Source: Halothiobacillus sp.
GTDB lineage: Bacteria; Pseudomonadota; Gammaproteobacteria; Halothiobacillales; Halothiobacillaceae
Length of the DNA stretch: 64,000 nucleotides
Reading direction: 5' to 3'
Assembly (NCBI GenBank): GCA_024635755.1
Contig: JAGXIF010000033.1
Span: 124,001 to 188,000 of the forward strand
The notes below the pieces were generated by a model. The model saw only the letters and a program-made list of their open reading frames with translations, had not been told where the DNA came from and made no database searches. Position 1 is the stretch's first letter. Every line of letters starts with the position of its first letter. A program made the translations under genes and the position numbers. Shown one piece after another: positions 27,248 to 38,023 of the stretch.

Positions 27248-29935
27248 CTAATCGATCCAGCGCCCTTCCCAGAGCAGGCGGGCCTGTTTCATTGGTTGAA
27301 CGATCACCACAGGCAGCAACGAAAATACGAGCACCGTCACCCAACCAGCGAGGCCCGGATTGACGGTGCCGAGCACGTCGCCCAGGACGGGCAGGTAGAC
27401 GGCAGCGACGAGCAACCCCAGCCCCACGGCAATGGACAGCCAGACAAAGGGATTGCGGGTTATCGGGTTGTTCCACAGACCGGAGTCAGCGGAACGCATA
27501 TTGAAGATATGCCAGAGCCGGGCAAAACCGAAGGTGAGGAAGGAAACGGTGACGGCGGCCTCCGTCGGCAAACCCAGCCCCAGCATTGCCACCGCCATGG
27601 CGGCAAGCGCGCTGGCGGCGATGATGAATCCATAACCGAAAACAGCGAACCAACCGGCGCGTGTTACCAGCGCTTCCGATCGCTTGCGGGGCGGTCGGCG
27701 CATCACCGTTTCTTCGCTGCGTCCCATGCCCAGGGCCAGACACGGCAGGACGTCGTTGACGAAATTGATATACAGGATCTGCAACGGTAACAGTGGCAAC
27801 GGCGCGCCGGCAGCGGCTGCCGCCGAGACAGCCATGATCTCGCCGAGGTTGCCGGACAGCAAATAGACAATAAACCGCCGAATATTGTCGAAGATGGTCC
27901 GGCCGTGACGGATGGCCGCGACAATCGTAGTGAAGGCGTCGTCTCGAAGCACCATGTCCGCGGCTTCCCGAGCCACGTCGGTCCCCCGCTGTCCCATGGC
28001 GACGCCCACGTCTGCCTTCTTCAGCGCCGGCGCGTCATTGATGCCATCGCCAGTCATGGCCACGACTGCACCGGCTTGTTGATGTAACGCGACGAGGTCG
28101 AGCTTCTGCTCCGGACTCACACGCGCAAAAACCGAGGCGGCCAGTACGCGCTCTCGTTCCGATGCGGTGAGATCCTCAGGCGACTTGAGTGCTGAACCAT
28201 GAACCGGGGGCGGCTCATCTTTTCCGGTGATGCCTAGTTTGTGGGCAATGTGCGCCGCAGTGGCCGGTTGGTCGCCCGTCACCATGAGCACTCTAATGCC
28301 GGCATGCCGACAGGCCGCCACCGCATCGCGCACGCCCGCCCGGGGTGGATCGAACAGGCCGATCAAGCCGACCAGGGTGAGGTCTTCGTAGGGGGCTTCG
28401 TCGGGGTTGTCGGCATGTTTATCGGCCAGTGCCAACACCCGCAGACCGCTTTCGGCGAGTGTATCGTTTCGTTCCATCCACTCCCTGCGGACGGCGTCGT
28501 CCAGGGACTGGTCAACCTGCTCCCTCGCCACGGCCGTACAGCATTCAATAACGGCATCCGGGGCGCCCTTGATGGTGTAACGATAGGCACTGCCGTCAGC
28601 GTGAACGGTGGCCATCTTCATGCTTTCGGAGGAAAACGGTTCTTCCCGCACTTCAGGGCATTGTTCCAGCAGAGCCGATCGACTGATTCCCGCGTCTTCG
28701 CCCGCCTGGATCAGCGCCATTTCCGTGGGATCGCCACCGGCTTGATCCCCGCCCTCGATGTTATTGCAGAGAACCGCGGTTTCCAGAGAACGCCGCAGCC
28801 GCCCGTTTTCCTCCAGACTGAGGGTCTGATTGTCCAGACGGAATTCGCCGGATGCGGGATCGCGGGTGAACTCCTCTCCGGAAACCGCGATGAGCGAGAC
28901 GGTCATGCGATTTTCCGTCAGTGTGCCGGTCTTGTCAGATAGGATCGTAGTGGCTGCCCCAAGGGATTCGACAGCGACCAGACGTTTGACCACGGCATTA
29001 CGTGCAGCCATCCGGTGCATGCCGCGGGCGAGCGCCACGGTGGCAACCACGGGAAGCCCCTCCGGCACAGCGGCGACCGCCAGGGCAATCGCCGTTTCCA
29101 GCATGGCCATCAAGGGCCGGCCCGCTATCAGTCCCATGGCCGCGACCAAAACGGCCACCAGAAATGTGAGCGCCACCAGGCGCCGTCCGAGATATTCCAA
29201 TCGTCGTTCCAGGGGCGTCAGGTCACCCTCTGCGGCCTGAACCATGCTGGCCACCCGGCCGAGTTCGGTGTGCATCCCCGTGGCGGTCACCAGCCCCACG
29301 GCGGTGCCTTGGGTGATCGCTGTACCCTTGAACGCCATATTCCGTCGCTCTGCCAGACCGGCGCCGGACTCCACGGCGGGAACATCCTTGAAGACGGGGA
29401 CAGACTCACCCGTAAGCGCCGATTCATCACAAGCCAGACCCTCGGCCTGTACAAGCCGGAGATCCGCCGGCACCTGGTCCCCGGCGGCCAGCAATACCAC
29501 GTCGCCCGGCACCAGGCTTTCGACCGGCACCGTGGTTTCGCGGCCTCCGCGCCGGACCTGGGCTTTCATCATGCCCAGTCGCTTGAGCGCCGCCATCGAA
29601 CGGATCGCCTGATATTCCATGACGAAGCCGACCGCCCCGTTGACCAGCAGGGCGACGCCAATCGCGATCGCCTCGACTTCCCGGTCGAAAGCCAGTGCCG
29701 CCAGCGCCGCAGCCATGAGAATCAGAATGACCAGGCTCTTGAACTGGTCGAGGAGAATGCCGAGCGGGCCGCGCGTCCGCGCCTCCTCGAGGCGATTGAG
29801 ACCGTGGATCTCCCGCTGGCGATGAACATCTCGGTGAGACAGCCCTTTCTCCGGATCGCTACCGAAATGGGCGAGCACCTCATCCGCGCCTTCCGCCCAA
29901 GGCTGGGAGGTATCGTTGGTGTGATTGCCTGCCAT
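27248..29935 (-). CDS. P2-type cation-transporting ATPase (SERCA/PMR1-like)
   Basis: 895-residue inner-membrane pump. It has an N-terminal cation-ATPase domain (ADEVLAHFGSDPEKGLSHRDV), the actuator TGES loop in CDESALTGESVPV, phosphorylation site SDKTGTLTEN, the nucleotide-binding KGAPD and the hinge MTGDGINDAPALKKADVGVAMG. Ca-site residues of the P2A class are retained: VPEGLP in TM4, GNLGEI (Glu) in TM5 and NFVNDVLP (Asn, Asp) in TM6. There are no CPC motif or heavy-metal domains. The substrate is probably Ca or Mn; this is inferred. ATG 29935 with GGAGA upstream is preferred to ATG 29959. It sits convergently behind tRNA-Met. Confidence 0.9.
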   Translation of the reverse strand: MAGNHTNDTSQPWAEGADEVLAHFGSDPEKGLSHRDVHRQREIHGLNRLEEARTRGPLGILLDQFKSLVILILMAAALAALAFDREVEAIAIGVALLVNGAVGFVMEYQAIRSMAALKRLGMMKAQVRRGGRETTVPVESLVPGDVVLLAAGDQVPADLRLVQAEGLACDESALTGESVPVFKDVPAVESGAGLAERRNMAFKGTAITQGTAVGLVTATGMHTELGRVASMVQAAEGDLTPLERRLEYLGRRLVALTFLVAVLVAAMGLIAGRPLMAMLETAIALAVAAVPEGLPVVATVALARGMHRMAARNAVVKRLVAVESLGAATTILSDKTGTLTENRMTVSLIAVSGEEFTRDPASGEFRLDNQTLSLEENGRLRRSLETAVLCNNIEGGDQAGGDPTEMALIQAGEDAGISRSALLEQCPEVREEPFSSESMKMATVHADGSAYRYTIKGAPDAVIECCTAVAREQVDQSLDDAVRREWMERNDTLAESGLRVLALADKHADNPDEAPYEDLTLVGLIGLFDPPRAGVRDAVAACRHAGIRVLMVTGDQPATAAHIAHKLGITGKDEPPPVHGSALKSPEDLTASERERVLAASVFARVSPEQKLDLVALHQQAGAVVAMTGDGINDAPALKKADVGVAMGQRGTDVAREAADMVLRDDAFTTIVAAIRHGRTIFDNIRRFIVYLLSGNLGEIMAVSAAAAAGAPLPLLPLQILYINFVNDVLPCLALGMGRSEETVMRRPPRKRSEALVTRAGWFAVFGYGFIIAASALAAMAVAMLGLGLPTEAAVTVSFLTFGFARLWHIFNMRSADSGLWNNPITRNPFVWLSIAVGLGLLVAAVYLPVLGDVLGTVNPGLAGWVTVLVFSLLPVVIVQPMKQARLLWEGRWID

Positions 29936-30055
29936 GATGGTGTCTCCGTTCGGTGTCATGGCGGGAAAACCGGGTCATCCCTGCGGCGAAATGCCCGGCC
30001 CACACCTGATGTAGTCCCAGTCTGATCGACTTTCACTGGAAATACTGGCCGGAAT

Positions 30056-30090
30056 GCGAGAACCCCGGCGTTTATTGCCGGGGTTCTCGC
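30056..30090 (-). terminator. Perfect 14-bp hairpin after lnt
   Basis: GCGAGAACCCCGGC (30056-30069), a 7-base loop and its exact complement (30077-30090). It lies 30 bp beyond the lnt stop (minus strand), upstream of the ATPase. It lacks an immediate T tract on either strand, so termination efficiency is uncertain; it would also stabilise the lnt mRNA 3' end. Confidence 0.6.
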
Positions 30091-30119
30091 GCTGGTCCTT
30101 CCTGTCTCACTGCCCGAGT

Positions 30120-31700
30120 CTACTCCCCGGGCCGATGCACGCGCCGGGTCCTCCCCAGCAACCCGGCAATAAACAGTAGCATGGCCATTAGCGCCAAGAC
30201 CGGCCATGCGCCGGAGTGCATCAGCGGCGTGCTGCCCTGTCGGGGCGTCACCTCGTCTACCAGAATGTCACGGACCCCGCTGGGGAGGTGTTTTCGGACC
30301 TCGCCCTCTGCGCCGATGGTGGCCGAAATGCCGGTGTTGGTGGCCCGGATCATCGGACGCTGGAATTCGATGGCTCGTGCCCGTGCCATCTGCAGATGTT
30401 GATGCGGAGAGAAACTGTCGCCAAACCAGGAATCGTTGGAAACGGTCAAAAACACCTCGGCCTGCGGAAGAGATCCGCGGATGTCGCGGGAGAAATCCGC
30501 CTCGAAGCAAATCGACCCGCCCAGTCGGAGGTCGCCAACCATCAAGGGGGCCTGATCCGCCGATCCCGGGCTCAGGTCGGACATGGGTACCTCGAACAGC
30601 CAGGGCATCATTTCGATCAGACCCCGCAGGGGGAAGAACTCACCGAAAGGAACGAGGTGACGCTTGCGGTAATCGCCCACCTCACCAGGAATGCCCACCA
30701 GCGCGTTGTAGTAACGCCCTGCGGCATCTCGGCTGAAGGTACCCACCAGCAGGCGGAAATCGTTTTCGCCGGCCATTTGCTCGAGTTCGGCCCGTAACGC
30801 CGGCAGATCGTCAAGCACCCGGGGGATGGCCGTTTCCGGCCAGACCACCAGATCCACCACGGGCATCGCCTCGGTCAGGTCACGGTAGATGCCAATGGTG
30901 CGGGAGAAGTATGCCGGATCGAACTTCTGCATCTGGGTGACATTGCCCTGCGCCAGGCCCACTGACAGCGGCTTACCGGAGGGTGATGTCCAGGAGATGG
31001 CCTGCAGTGGTAAGGACGCGATCGGGACAATCACCAGGCACACGGCCGGAAACGCCCAGCGGCGCCAGTCCCTCACGCAGGCCCGCAGGCGAACGACCAG
31101 CAGCCAGAGCATGACCGACAAAAACAGGAGAAGCGCGGTCAGCCCATATTCACCCACGATGGGGAGCCACCCGACCAGCGGCCCATCGACTTGGCTGATC
31201 CCCAGATTGAGCCAGGGAAACCCGCCAAACAGCCACGCACGCAGCATCTCGACCAGGACCCAACTGGACAGGAAGGCCATCGCCCAGATCCCGTATGCAG
31301 TGGGGGCGTCGTCGTTGGACCGGCGGGCAAGCCTCACGGCGAGCCAAGCCGCGGTGGCAACATAGAGGGCCACCCCCCCAACGAACAGGGCCGTGACTCC
31401 CATAGCCGCCGGCGCCACGATGCCACCAAACAGCGTGAAGCTCTCGTAGACCCAACTGACGCCAAGACCGAATTGGCCCAGGCCGAAAAACCAGCCGAGG
31501 CGGAACGCCCGACCCGGAGCTTGTCTGTAGATGAGGGCCAGGAGTACCGCCGGGGCAATGATGGCGGTCGGCCAGAAATTGAATGGAGCAAAGGCCAGTA
31601 CCAGTGAGGCGCCAGCCAACAGGGCGATCAGGTTTCCGGCCCAGCGTGACCGCCGACCTACCGAGGCGACACTACTGCCCACCCTGCCCCGCATCGTCAT
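30120..31700 (-). CDS. lnt: Apolipoprotein N-acyltransferase
   Basis: Adds the third acyl chain to outer-membrane and inner-membrane lipoproteins. 526 residues. Six or so N-terminal membrane helices (22-225) are followed by a periplasmic nitrilase-like domain holding the catalytic triad: Glu in VVWPETAIP, Lys in YRKRHLVPFGEF and Cys in GGSICFEADF. A last helix spans about 500-518. Its start lies 29 bp inside the corC coding region, so they are translated from one message. It is the last gene of the miaB-phoH-ybeY-corC-lnt string. Confidence 0.96.
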   Translation of the reverse strand: MTMRGRVGSSVASVGRRSRWAGNLIALLAGASLVLAFAPFNFWPTAIIAPAVLLALIYRQAPGRAFRLGWFFGLGQFGLGVSWVYESFTLFGGIVAPAAMGVTALFVGGVALYVATAAWLAVRLARRSNDDAPTAYGIWAMAFLSSWVLVEMLRAWLFGGFPWLNLGISQVDGPLVGWLPIVGEYGLTALLLFLSVMLWLLVVRLRACVRDWRRWAFPAVCLVIVPIASLPLQAISWTSPSGKPLSVGLAQGNVTQMQKFDPAYFSRTIGIYRDLTEAMPVVDLVVWPETAIPRVLDDLPALRAELEQMAGENDFRLLVGTFSRDAAGRYYNALVGIPGEVGDYRKRHLVPFGEFFPLRGLIEMMPWLFEVPMSDLSPGSADQAPLMVGDLRLGGSICFEADFSRDIRGSLPQAEVFLTVSNDSWFGDSFSPHQHLQMARARAIEFQRPMIRATNTGISATIGAEGEVRKHLPSGVRDILVDEVTPRQGSTPLMHSGAWPVLALMAMLLFIAGLLGRTRRVHRPGE

Positions 31701-32577
31701 CCTTGTCTTCGGGTTCGAAGTCGAGCTTCGTCACCAGCAACAGATGCAGGCGACGACGGTCCGCGCCCAGAACCTTGAACTCGTAGGAGCCCAGCCGCGC
31801 CACCTCGCCCCGACGCGGCAGATGCCCCAAGGTGTTGGAGACCAGCCCGCCGATCGTGCCGTACTCGTCATCGGAAAAGTCGGTGGCGAACACCTCGTTG
31901 AACTCGGCGATCGGGGTGAGTGCACGCACGGTATGCCGACGGGGCGCCTGCTGACGGATATTGATCCGCTCCTCGACATCGAACTCATCGTCGATATCGC
32001 CGACGATTTCCTCAAGCACGTCCTCGATGGTTACCAGTCCGGCCACGCCGCCGAACTCGTCCAGCACGATGGCCATGTGGGTCCGGGTCAGGCGGAATTC
32101 GGCCAACAAGGCGTCGAGCCGCTTGCTCTCCGGCACGAACATCGGCGTACGTACCAGGTTCAGCAAGCGAAATGATTCCGCCTGCTGCCCCTCTTCCTGA
32201 TGGTCGGCGAAATAGTGCAGCAATTCCTTGACCAGCAGTATCCCGATCACTTCGTCCCGGTTGGAGCGGATCACCGGATAGCGAGAATGCCCGGTCTCGA
32301 TCGCGCTCGACAACAACTCGTGCAGTGACACGCTGTCCTCGACGACGTCCATCTGACCGCGGGGCACCATGACATCACGAACCCGCAGTTCGTGGAAGTC
32401 GAGGACCGAATCGATCAGCCCGCCGGTGGAGACCGGAAACACCTCCGCTTCAGTCGCCTGGCGAACCAGCGACTTCATCTGGTCGACCGAGCGAATCTCG
32501 CAGGGGAAAAAGCGGTTCTTAAAGCGTTGCCACCAGGACTCGCCTTGCAAGTCCGGACTGGGAGGTTCGTCTTCCAT
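31672..32577 (-). CDS. corC: CorC/HlyC-family CBS-domain protein
   Basis: 301-residue cytosolic protein without the membrane CNNM domain. Two CBS repeats cover about 70-190 (VRDVMVPRGQMDVV, then LVRTPMFVPESKRLDALL), with the linker FGGVAGLVTIEDVLEEIVGDI and a C-terminal CorC_HlyC domain (220-290). It is associated with Mg/Co efflux and often found before lnt. ATG 32577 is chosen by match to family starts (MEDEPPSP); there is little Shine-Dalgarno sequence. About 90 bp separate it from ybeY. Confidence 0.92.
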   Translation of the reverse strand: MEDEPPSPDLQGESWWQRFKNRFFPCEIRSVDQMKSLVRQATEAEVFPVSTGGLIDSVLDFHELRVRDVMVPRGQMDVVEDSVSLHELLSSAIETGHSRYPVIRSNRDEVIGILLVKELLHYFADHQEEGQQAESFRLLNLVRTPMFVPESKRLDALLAEFRLTRTHMAIVLDEFGGVAGLVTIEDVLEEIVGDIDDEFDVEERINIRQQAPRRHTVRALTPIAEFNEVFATDFSDDEYGTIGGLVSNTLGHLPRRGEVARLGSYEFKVLGADRRRLHLLLVTKLDFEPEDKDDDAGQGGQ

Positions 32578-32667
32578 TAGGGTATCTTTTGAGAATGAAA
32601 TCAGTGGGTTAAAACAAGGGCGCGGAAGGGGAAGGCAAGATGGCCGCAATGGGTCTGACAGATGGAA

Positions 32668-33156
32668 TCAGCCATAGGGATCGGAGTAACCCAATGTCCG
32701 CATCACGCGAACCTCGATGGCCTCCATCTGGTCGGCTTCCCCCTCGGTGAGATGATCATAGCCCAACAGGTGCAAAATCCCATGAACCACCATGTGGGCG
32801 TGATGAGCGCGGCTCGACTTGCCCTGGGCCGCCGCTTCTTTCTCCACCACCTGGACACAGATGACCAGGTCGCCCAGGTACGGCAGAGCCTCGCTATCGG
32901 CAGACTCGAGGACAGCCGCCTCCGGCCCGGCCGGAAACGACAGAACGTTGGTGGGCTTGTCGCGTTGACGAAACTGCGCGTTGAGTGAGCGGCTCTCGTC
33001 GGGCTCAACGTAACGGATCGTGACCTCGCCGTGCCGTGGCCCCTCCGCGGTGGCGTCCAGCGTTGCCGCCGCCCAGTGCTCGAGCGTGGCAACCGAGGGA
33101 CAACGCCTCGTGGTCACCCGTTGGCGATCCACCACCACCTCGGCGGATGTCGGCAT
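32668..33156 (-). CDS. ybeY: Endoribonuclease YbeY
   Basis: Single-strand endoribonuclease for 16S rRNA 3' maturation and 70S ribosome quality control. 162 residues. The zinc-binding HGxLHLxGYDH pattern has its three histidines at 125, 129 and 135. DKPTNVLSFP and YLGDLVICVQVVEKEA are family signatures. Its ATG overlaps the phoH stop as ATGA, giving coupled translation with phoH. Confidence 0.95.
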   Translation of the reverse strand: MPTSAEVVVDRQRVTTRRCPSVATLEHWAAATLDATAEGPRHGEVTIRYVEPDESRSLNAQFRQRDKPTNVLSFPAGPEAAVLESADSEALPYLGDLVICVQVVEKEAAAQGKSSRAHHAHMVVHGILHLLGYDHLTEGEADQMEAIEVRVMRTLGYSDPYG

Positions 33157-34124
33157 CAGGCCGAACCGCCGCCGCGGCTCTCGTAGGCATCGATGATTCG
33201 TCTGACCAGCGGGTGGCGCACCACATCGCGGCTCTGGAAGAACGTGAACTGCACACCCTCGACCTCGCTGAGCATATCGATCGCGTGCCGAAGGCCGGAT
33301 GTCACCCCCTTGGGCAGGTCCACCTGCGTGATGTCACCGGTGACCACCGCCGTGGTGCCGAAGCCGATCCGGGTGAGGAACATCTTCATCTGCTCGATGC
33401 TGGTGTTCTGCGCCTCGTCGAGGATGACGAACGACTCGTTGAGCGTCCGCCCCCGCATGAAGGCCAACGGCGCAACCTCGATCACGTTGCGCTCGATCAG
33501 GCGATTGACCTTGTCGAAGCCCATCATCTCGTAGAGCGCGTCGTACATGGGGCGCAGGTACGGGTCGATCTTCTGCGCCAGATCGCCCGGCAGGAACCCC
33601 AGCTTCTCCCCAGCCTCGACCGCCGGGCGTACCAGCACGATGCGCTGGACCCGGCCGCGCTCGAAGGCATCAATGGCGCTGGCAACCGCCAAGTAAGTCT
33701 TGCCGGTCCCCGCCGGGCCGATCCCGAAGTTGAGATCGAACTTGCTGATCGCGCGCAGGTACCCTACCTGGCGCCCTCCCCGGCCGCGCACGATGCCTCG
33801 CAGGGTCTTGATCATCACCTCGTCACCCGGCGGGGGCGGCTCTTCTTCCATGCCCGCCTGCTGCATGCCGAGATTGACGCGCTCAGGCTCGATGACCTGC
33901 GATTCGCTGAGCTTGTAGAGATCGGCCAGCAGCGTTTCCACCTGATCGGCGACGGCCGACGGGCCGATCACCGCGAACAGGTTGCCGCGATGGTTGATCT
34001 CCACGCCCAGCCGGCGCTCGATCATGCGCAGGTGCTCGTCGAAGCTACCCGCCAGATTGGCCAGCCGCTCGTTGTTGGCGGGCTCGAGTGCGAATTCCAG
34101 TCGTTCGGCGTTCTGTTCGGCCAT
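33156..34124 (-). CDS. ybeZ: PhoH-family ATPase (YbeZ)
   Basis: 322 residues. An N-terminal KH-like segment covers about 20-90. The PhoH core from about 110 has Walker A GPAGTGKTYLAVA, Walker B SFVILDEAQNTS and sensor stretch TAVVTGDITQVDLP. It acts with YbeY in RNA processing. Start and stop overlap both neighbours by one to three bases, consistent with a polycistronic miaB-phoH-ybeY unit. Confidence 0.94.
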   Translation of the reverse strand: MAEQNAERLEFALEPANNERLANLAGSFDEHLRMIERRLGVEINHRGNLFAVIGPSAVADQVETLLADLYKLSESQVIEPERVNLGMQQAGMEEEPPPPGDEVMIKTLRGIVRGRGGRQVGYLRAISKFDLNFGIGPAGTGKTYLAVASAIDAFERGRVQRIVLVRPAVEAGEKLGFLPGDLAQKIDPYLRPMYDALYEMMGFDKVNRLIERNVIEVAPLAFMRGRTLNESFVILDEAQNTSIEQMKMFLTRIGFGTTAVVTGDITQVDLPKGVTSGLRHAIDMLSEVEGVQFTFFQSRDVVRHPLVRRIIDAYESRGGGSA

Positions 34125-35569
34125 CAGGCTGCCACCAGCTTGCGTGCCTTGGCACGCTCGCGGTCGATCGGGTGAATGTCTAGGAATTCACCCCGCAACG
34201 AGTTCGGATTGACCTGGGTGATCTCGATGTCCACGAACAGCCCCACCAGGCCCGGACGACCACGGAAGATTACGCTGCGATTGTTCTCGGTCTTACCCAT
34301 CAGCTCGTTGGGGTCCTTCTTTGAGGGCCCCTGCACCAGCACGGTTTGCGTGGTGCCGAGCATTCCCTCGGAGATTTCGTGCTCGAAGGCGGTAATCCGG
34401 CTCTGCAGCCGCTTGAGGCGGGCCTTCTTGATCTCCTCCGGCTGGTCGTCCGGCAGGTTGGAAGCCGGTGTTCCCGGCCGGGCGCTGTAGACGAAGGAAA
34501 AGGAGTGATCGAAACCGATGTCCTCGATCAGCTTCATGGTCTGCTCGAAATCATGCTCGGTCTCGCCCGGAAAGCCGACGATGAAATCCGAGGAAATTGA
34601 GAGGCCCGGGCGGGCCTCGCGCAGGCGGCGAATCTTGGACTTGTATTCCATCGCGGTGTGGCCGCGTTTCATCAGCGCCAGCACCCGGTCGGAACCGGAC
34701 TGGACCGGCAGATGAAGAAAGCTCGCCAGTTCCGGCACGTTGCGGTAGGCCTCGATCAATCGATCGGTGAATTCGAGCGGGTGCGAGGTGGTGAACCGGA
34801 TGCGATCGATGCCTTCGACCTGCGCGATGACCTCGATCAACAGGGCAAGGTCCGCCATCTGGCCATCGTGCATCGGCCCCTGGTAGGCGTTGACGTTCTG
34901 CCCCAGCAGGTTGACTTCCCGCACGCCCTGCTCGGCCAGGTCGGCCACTTCGGCCACCACGTCATCGAAGGGCCGGGATATCTCTTCGCCACGGGTGTAG
35001 GGCACCACGCAGAAGGTGCAGTATTTCGAGCAGCCTTCCATGATCGAGACGAATGCCACCGGGCCATCGGCACGCGGGTCCGGCAGATTGTCGAACTTCT
35101 CGATCTCGGGGAAGGAAATATCGACCACCGGCTTACGCTCGGCCTCGACCACCGCCACCATCTCGGGCAGCCGGTGCAGGGTCTGCGGACCGAAGACGAT
35201 ATCGACAAACGGCGCACGATCCCGCAAGGCCTCGCCTTCCTGACTCGCCACGCAGCCGCCCACGCCGATGATCAGATCCGGGTTCTTCTCCTTCAACGGG
35301 CGCCACTGGCCGAGCTGGGAGAACACCTTCTCCTGGGCCTTCTCGCGGATCGAACAGGTGTTGAGCAGGATCACGTCGGCTTCGGCCGGATCACTGACGG
35401 GCACAAAACCCCGAGAGACCCCAAGCACATCGGCCATTTTCGCCGAATCGTATTCGTTCATCTGACAGCCCCAAGTCTTGATGAACAGCCGCTTGGCTGC
35501 ACTGGGAGACTGTCCGGCTACGGACCCGCTTTGTACTGCATAGGCCTGAGTGGGCGCGTTGGTCGACAC
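34124..35569 (-). CDS. miaB: tRNA-2-methylthio-N6-dimethylallyladenosine synthase
   Basis: Radical-SAM methylthiotransferase modifying A37 of tRNAs that read UNN codons. About 481 residues from the GTG at 35569. The N-terminal MTTase domain has cluster cysteines in [23 protein letters not shown] and GVGGCVAS. The radical-SAM CxxxCxxC is CSKYCTFC. The C-terminal TRAM domain holds [14 protein letters not shown]. The ORF stays open to ATG 35740, but the GTG follows GAGAGG and is closer to the expected N-terminus; there is no ATG in frame nearby, so the start is the least certain part. Confidence 0.95.
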   Translation of the reverse strand: MSTNAPTQAYAVQSGSVAGQSPSAAKRLFIKTWGCQMNEYDSAKMADVLGVSRGFVPVSDPAEADVILLNTCSIREKAQEKVFSQLGQWRPLKEKNPDLIIGVGGCVASQEGEALRDRAPFVDIVFGPQTLHRLPEMVAVVEAERKPVVDISFPEIEKFDNLPDPRADGPVAFVSIMEGCSKYCTFCVVPYTRGEEISRPFDDVVAEVADLAEQGVREVNLLGQNVNAYQGPMHDGQMADLALLIEVIAQVEGIDRIRFTTSHPLEFTDRLIEAYRNVPELASFLHLPVQSGSDRVLALMKRGHTAMEYKSKIRRLREARPGLSISSDFIVGFPGETEHDFEQTMKLIEDIGFDHSFSFVYSARPGTPASNLPDDQPEEIKKARLKRLQSRITAFEHEISEGMLGTTQTVLVQGPSKKDPNELMGKTENNRSVIFRGRPGLVGLFVDIEITQVNPNSLRGEFLDIHPIDRERAKARKLVAA

Positions 35570-35769
35570 GTGGAATGGAACCTCTCGAATTCCGACATGG
35601 GGAAAGGGGCGAAAGATAGCAGATTTCGACTGCAAACCGAAGTCCGGACAACGGGTTAAATGCTGTTCGAAACCGTCTAACGCGCGATTCCAGCGTACCC
35701 CGGACGACGCTGAACCCATCGCCCGTCGGAACGTTTTCAAACGCCCCGGAGGAACAAGTCGTCAGCCCC

Positions 35770-35798
35770 TTGAAAAAACCGTACCGTTTTAGTACTTT
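35770..35798 (+). promoter_or_regulatory. SUF operon promoter with an operator-like palindrome in the spacer
   Basis: TTGAAA (35770-35775), a 17-bp spacer and TACTTT (35793-35798). AAAAC and GTTTT arms around CGTACC occupy the spacer (about 35775-35790), and CTTTTAAAAG overlaps the -10 (35795-35804). This is an ideal position for repression by the Rrf2-type regulator encoded just downstream. The gap 35570-35895 also contains GTCAC-N7-GTGAC at 35852-35868 and no gene. Confidence 0.65.
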
Positions 35799-35895
35799 TA
35801 AAAGCATAATTTGAACGTGCCGGTGAGGATTACGCTGCCGCCACGATCCCGGTCACACGAACGGTGACACCCGTGCTTCATGAAGAGGGGGCCGC

Positions 35896-36426
35896 ATGCT
35901 CAAGATCAGCCGACTAAGCGATTACGCGATCGTGCTGCTCACCGCGCTGGCCAGCGATTCCCGACCCGATACCGATCCGCAGCGGGCCAATGCGCGGGCG
36001 CTGGCCGAGCGCACGGGGATCAACATGCCCACCGTGGGCAAGTTGCTCAAGCTCCTCCATGGCCAGGGCATCGTGCAATCCCGGCAGGGACGCAGCGGCG
36101 GCTACTTTCTGGCCCGTCCGGCGGATGCCATCAGTCTGGCGGAAATCATCGAGGCCATCGACGGCCCGATCGCCATGACGGACTGCTTTCGCCCGGACCA
36201 TGACTGCGCCATGGAGAGCGACTGCGCGGTCCGGCCACATTGGGCGGCCATCAATCGCGGCGTGCACGCTTTGCTCGACGCGACCACATTGGCAGACATG
36301 AACCGCCCGGTGAAGTCCGGCCCCGCGGCGCAAGAGGCCAAGGTCCCGGTCTGGTACGAACGCAGCAGTTCCGACAGCGAAGAGACGGGCGCAAAACGTC
36401 GCCAAACGGGCGCGGCCACGTCCTGA
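35896..36426 (+). CDS. sufR: Rrf2-family SUF regulator (IscR-like)
   Basis: 176-residue winged-helix regulator of the SUF-associated Rrf2 type. The DNA-binding part covers 1-80 (MLKISRLSDYAIVLLTALA, ALAERTGINMPTVGKLLKLL, SRQGRSGGYFLARPAD). Three cysteines in an MTDCF...DCAMESDC array at about 97-109 likely hold a [2Fe-2S] or [4Fe-4S] cluster sensing Fe-S status. The tail is variable. It leads the suf operon, 75 bp before sufB, so repression of the whole operon including itself when clusters are plentiful is expected. Ribosome-binding AGAGGGGG precedes the ATG. Confidence 0.9.
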   Translation: MLKISRLSDYAIVLLTALASDSRPDTDPQRANARALAERTGINMPTVGKLLKLLHGQGIVQSRQGRSGGYFLARPADAISLAEIIEAIDGPIAMTDCFRPDHDCAMESDCAVRPHWAAINRGVHALLDATTLADMNRPVKSGPAAQEAKVPVWYERSSSDSEETGAKRRQTGAATS

Positions 36427-36501
36427 CCGACAACCGGAATTCCAAATTGATCGGCCGCCGGGTTTCCGGCGACCCGCAAGCTCTGACTAGGTGAGATTGA
36501 C

Positions 36502-37974
<1,473 letters not shown>

Positions 37975-38023
37975 ACCCCGATTAACAGTGGGTTAAACGA
38001 ACATATTCCAGAGGCTTTTCATC

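Noticed and set aside
27248-29935. Heavy-metal (P1B) ATPase linked to arsenic or copper
   Set aside because: No CPC motif or N-terminal metal-binding domains; TM4-6 residues are of P2 type.
33036-34175. Plus-strand frame opposite ybeY and phoH
   Set aside because: Both genes opposite are certain by motifs and coupled overlaps; this frame has no recognisable domain.
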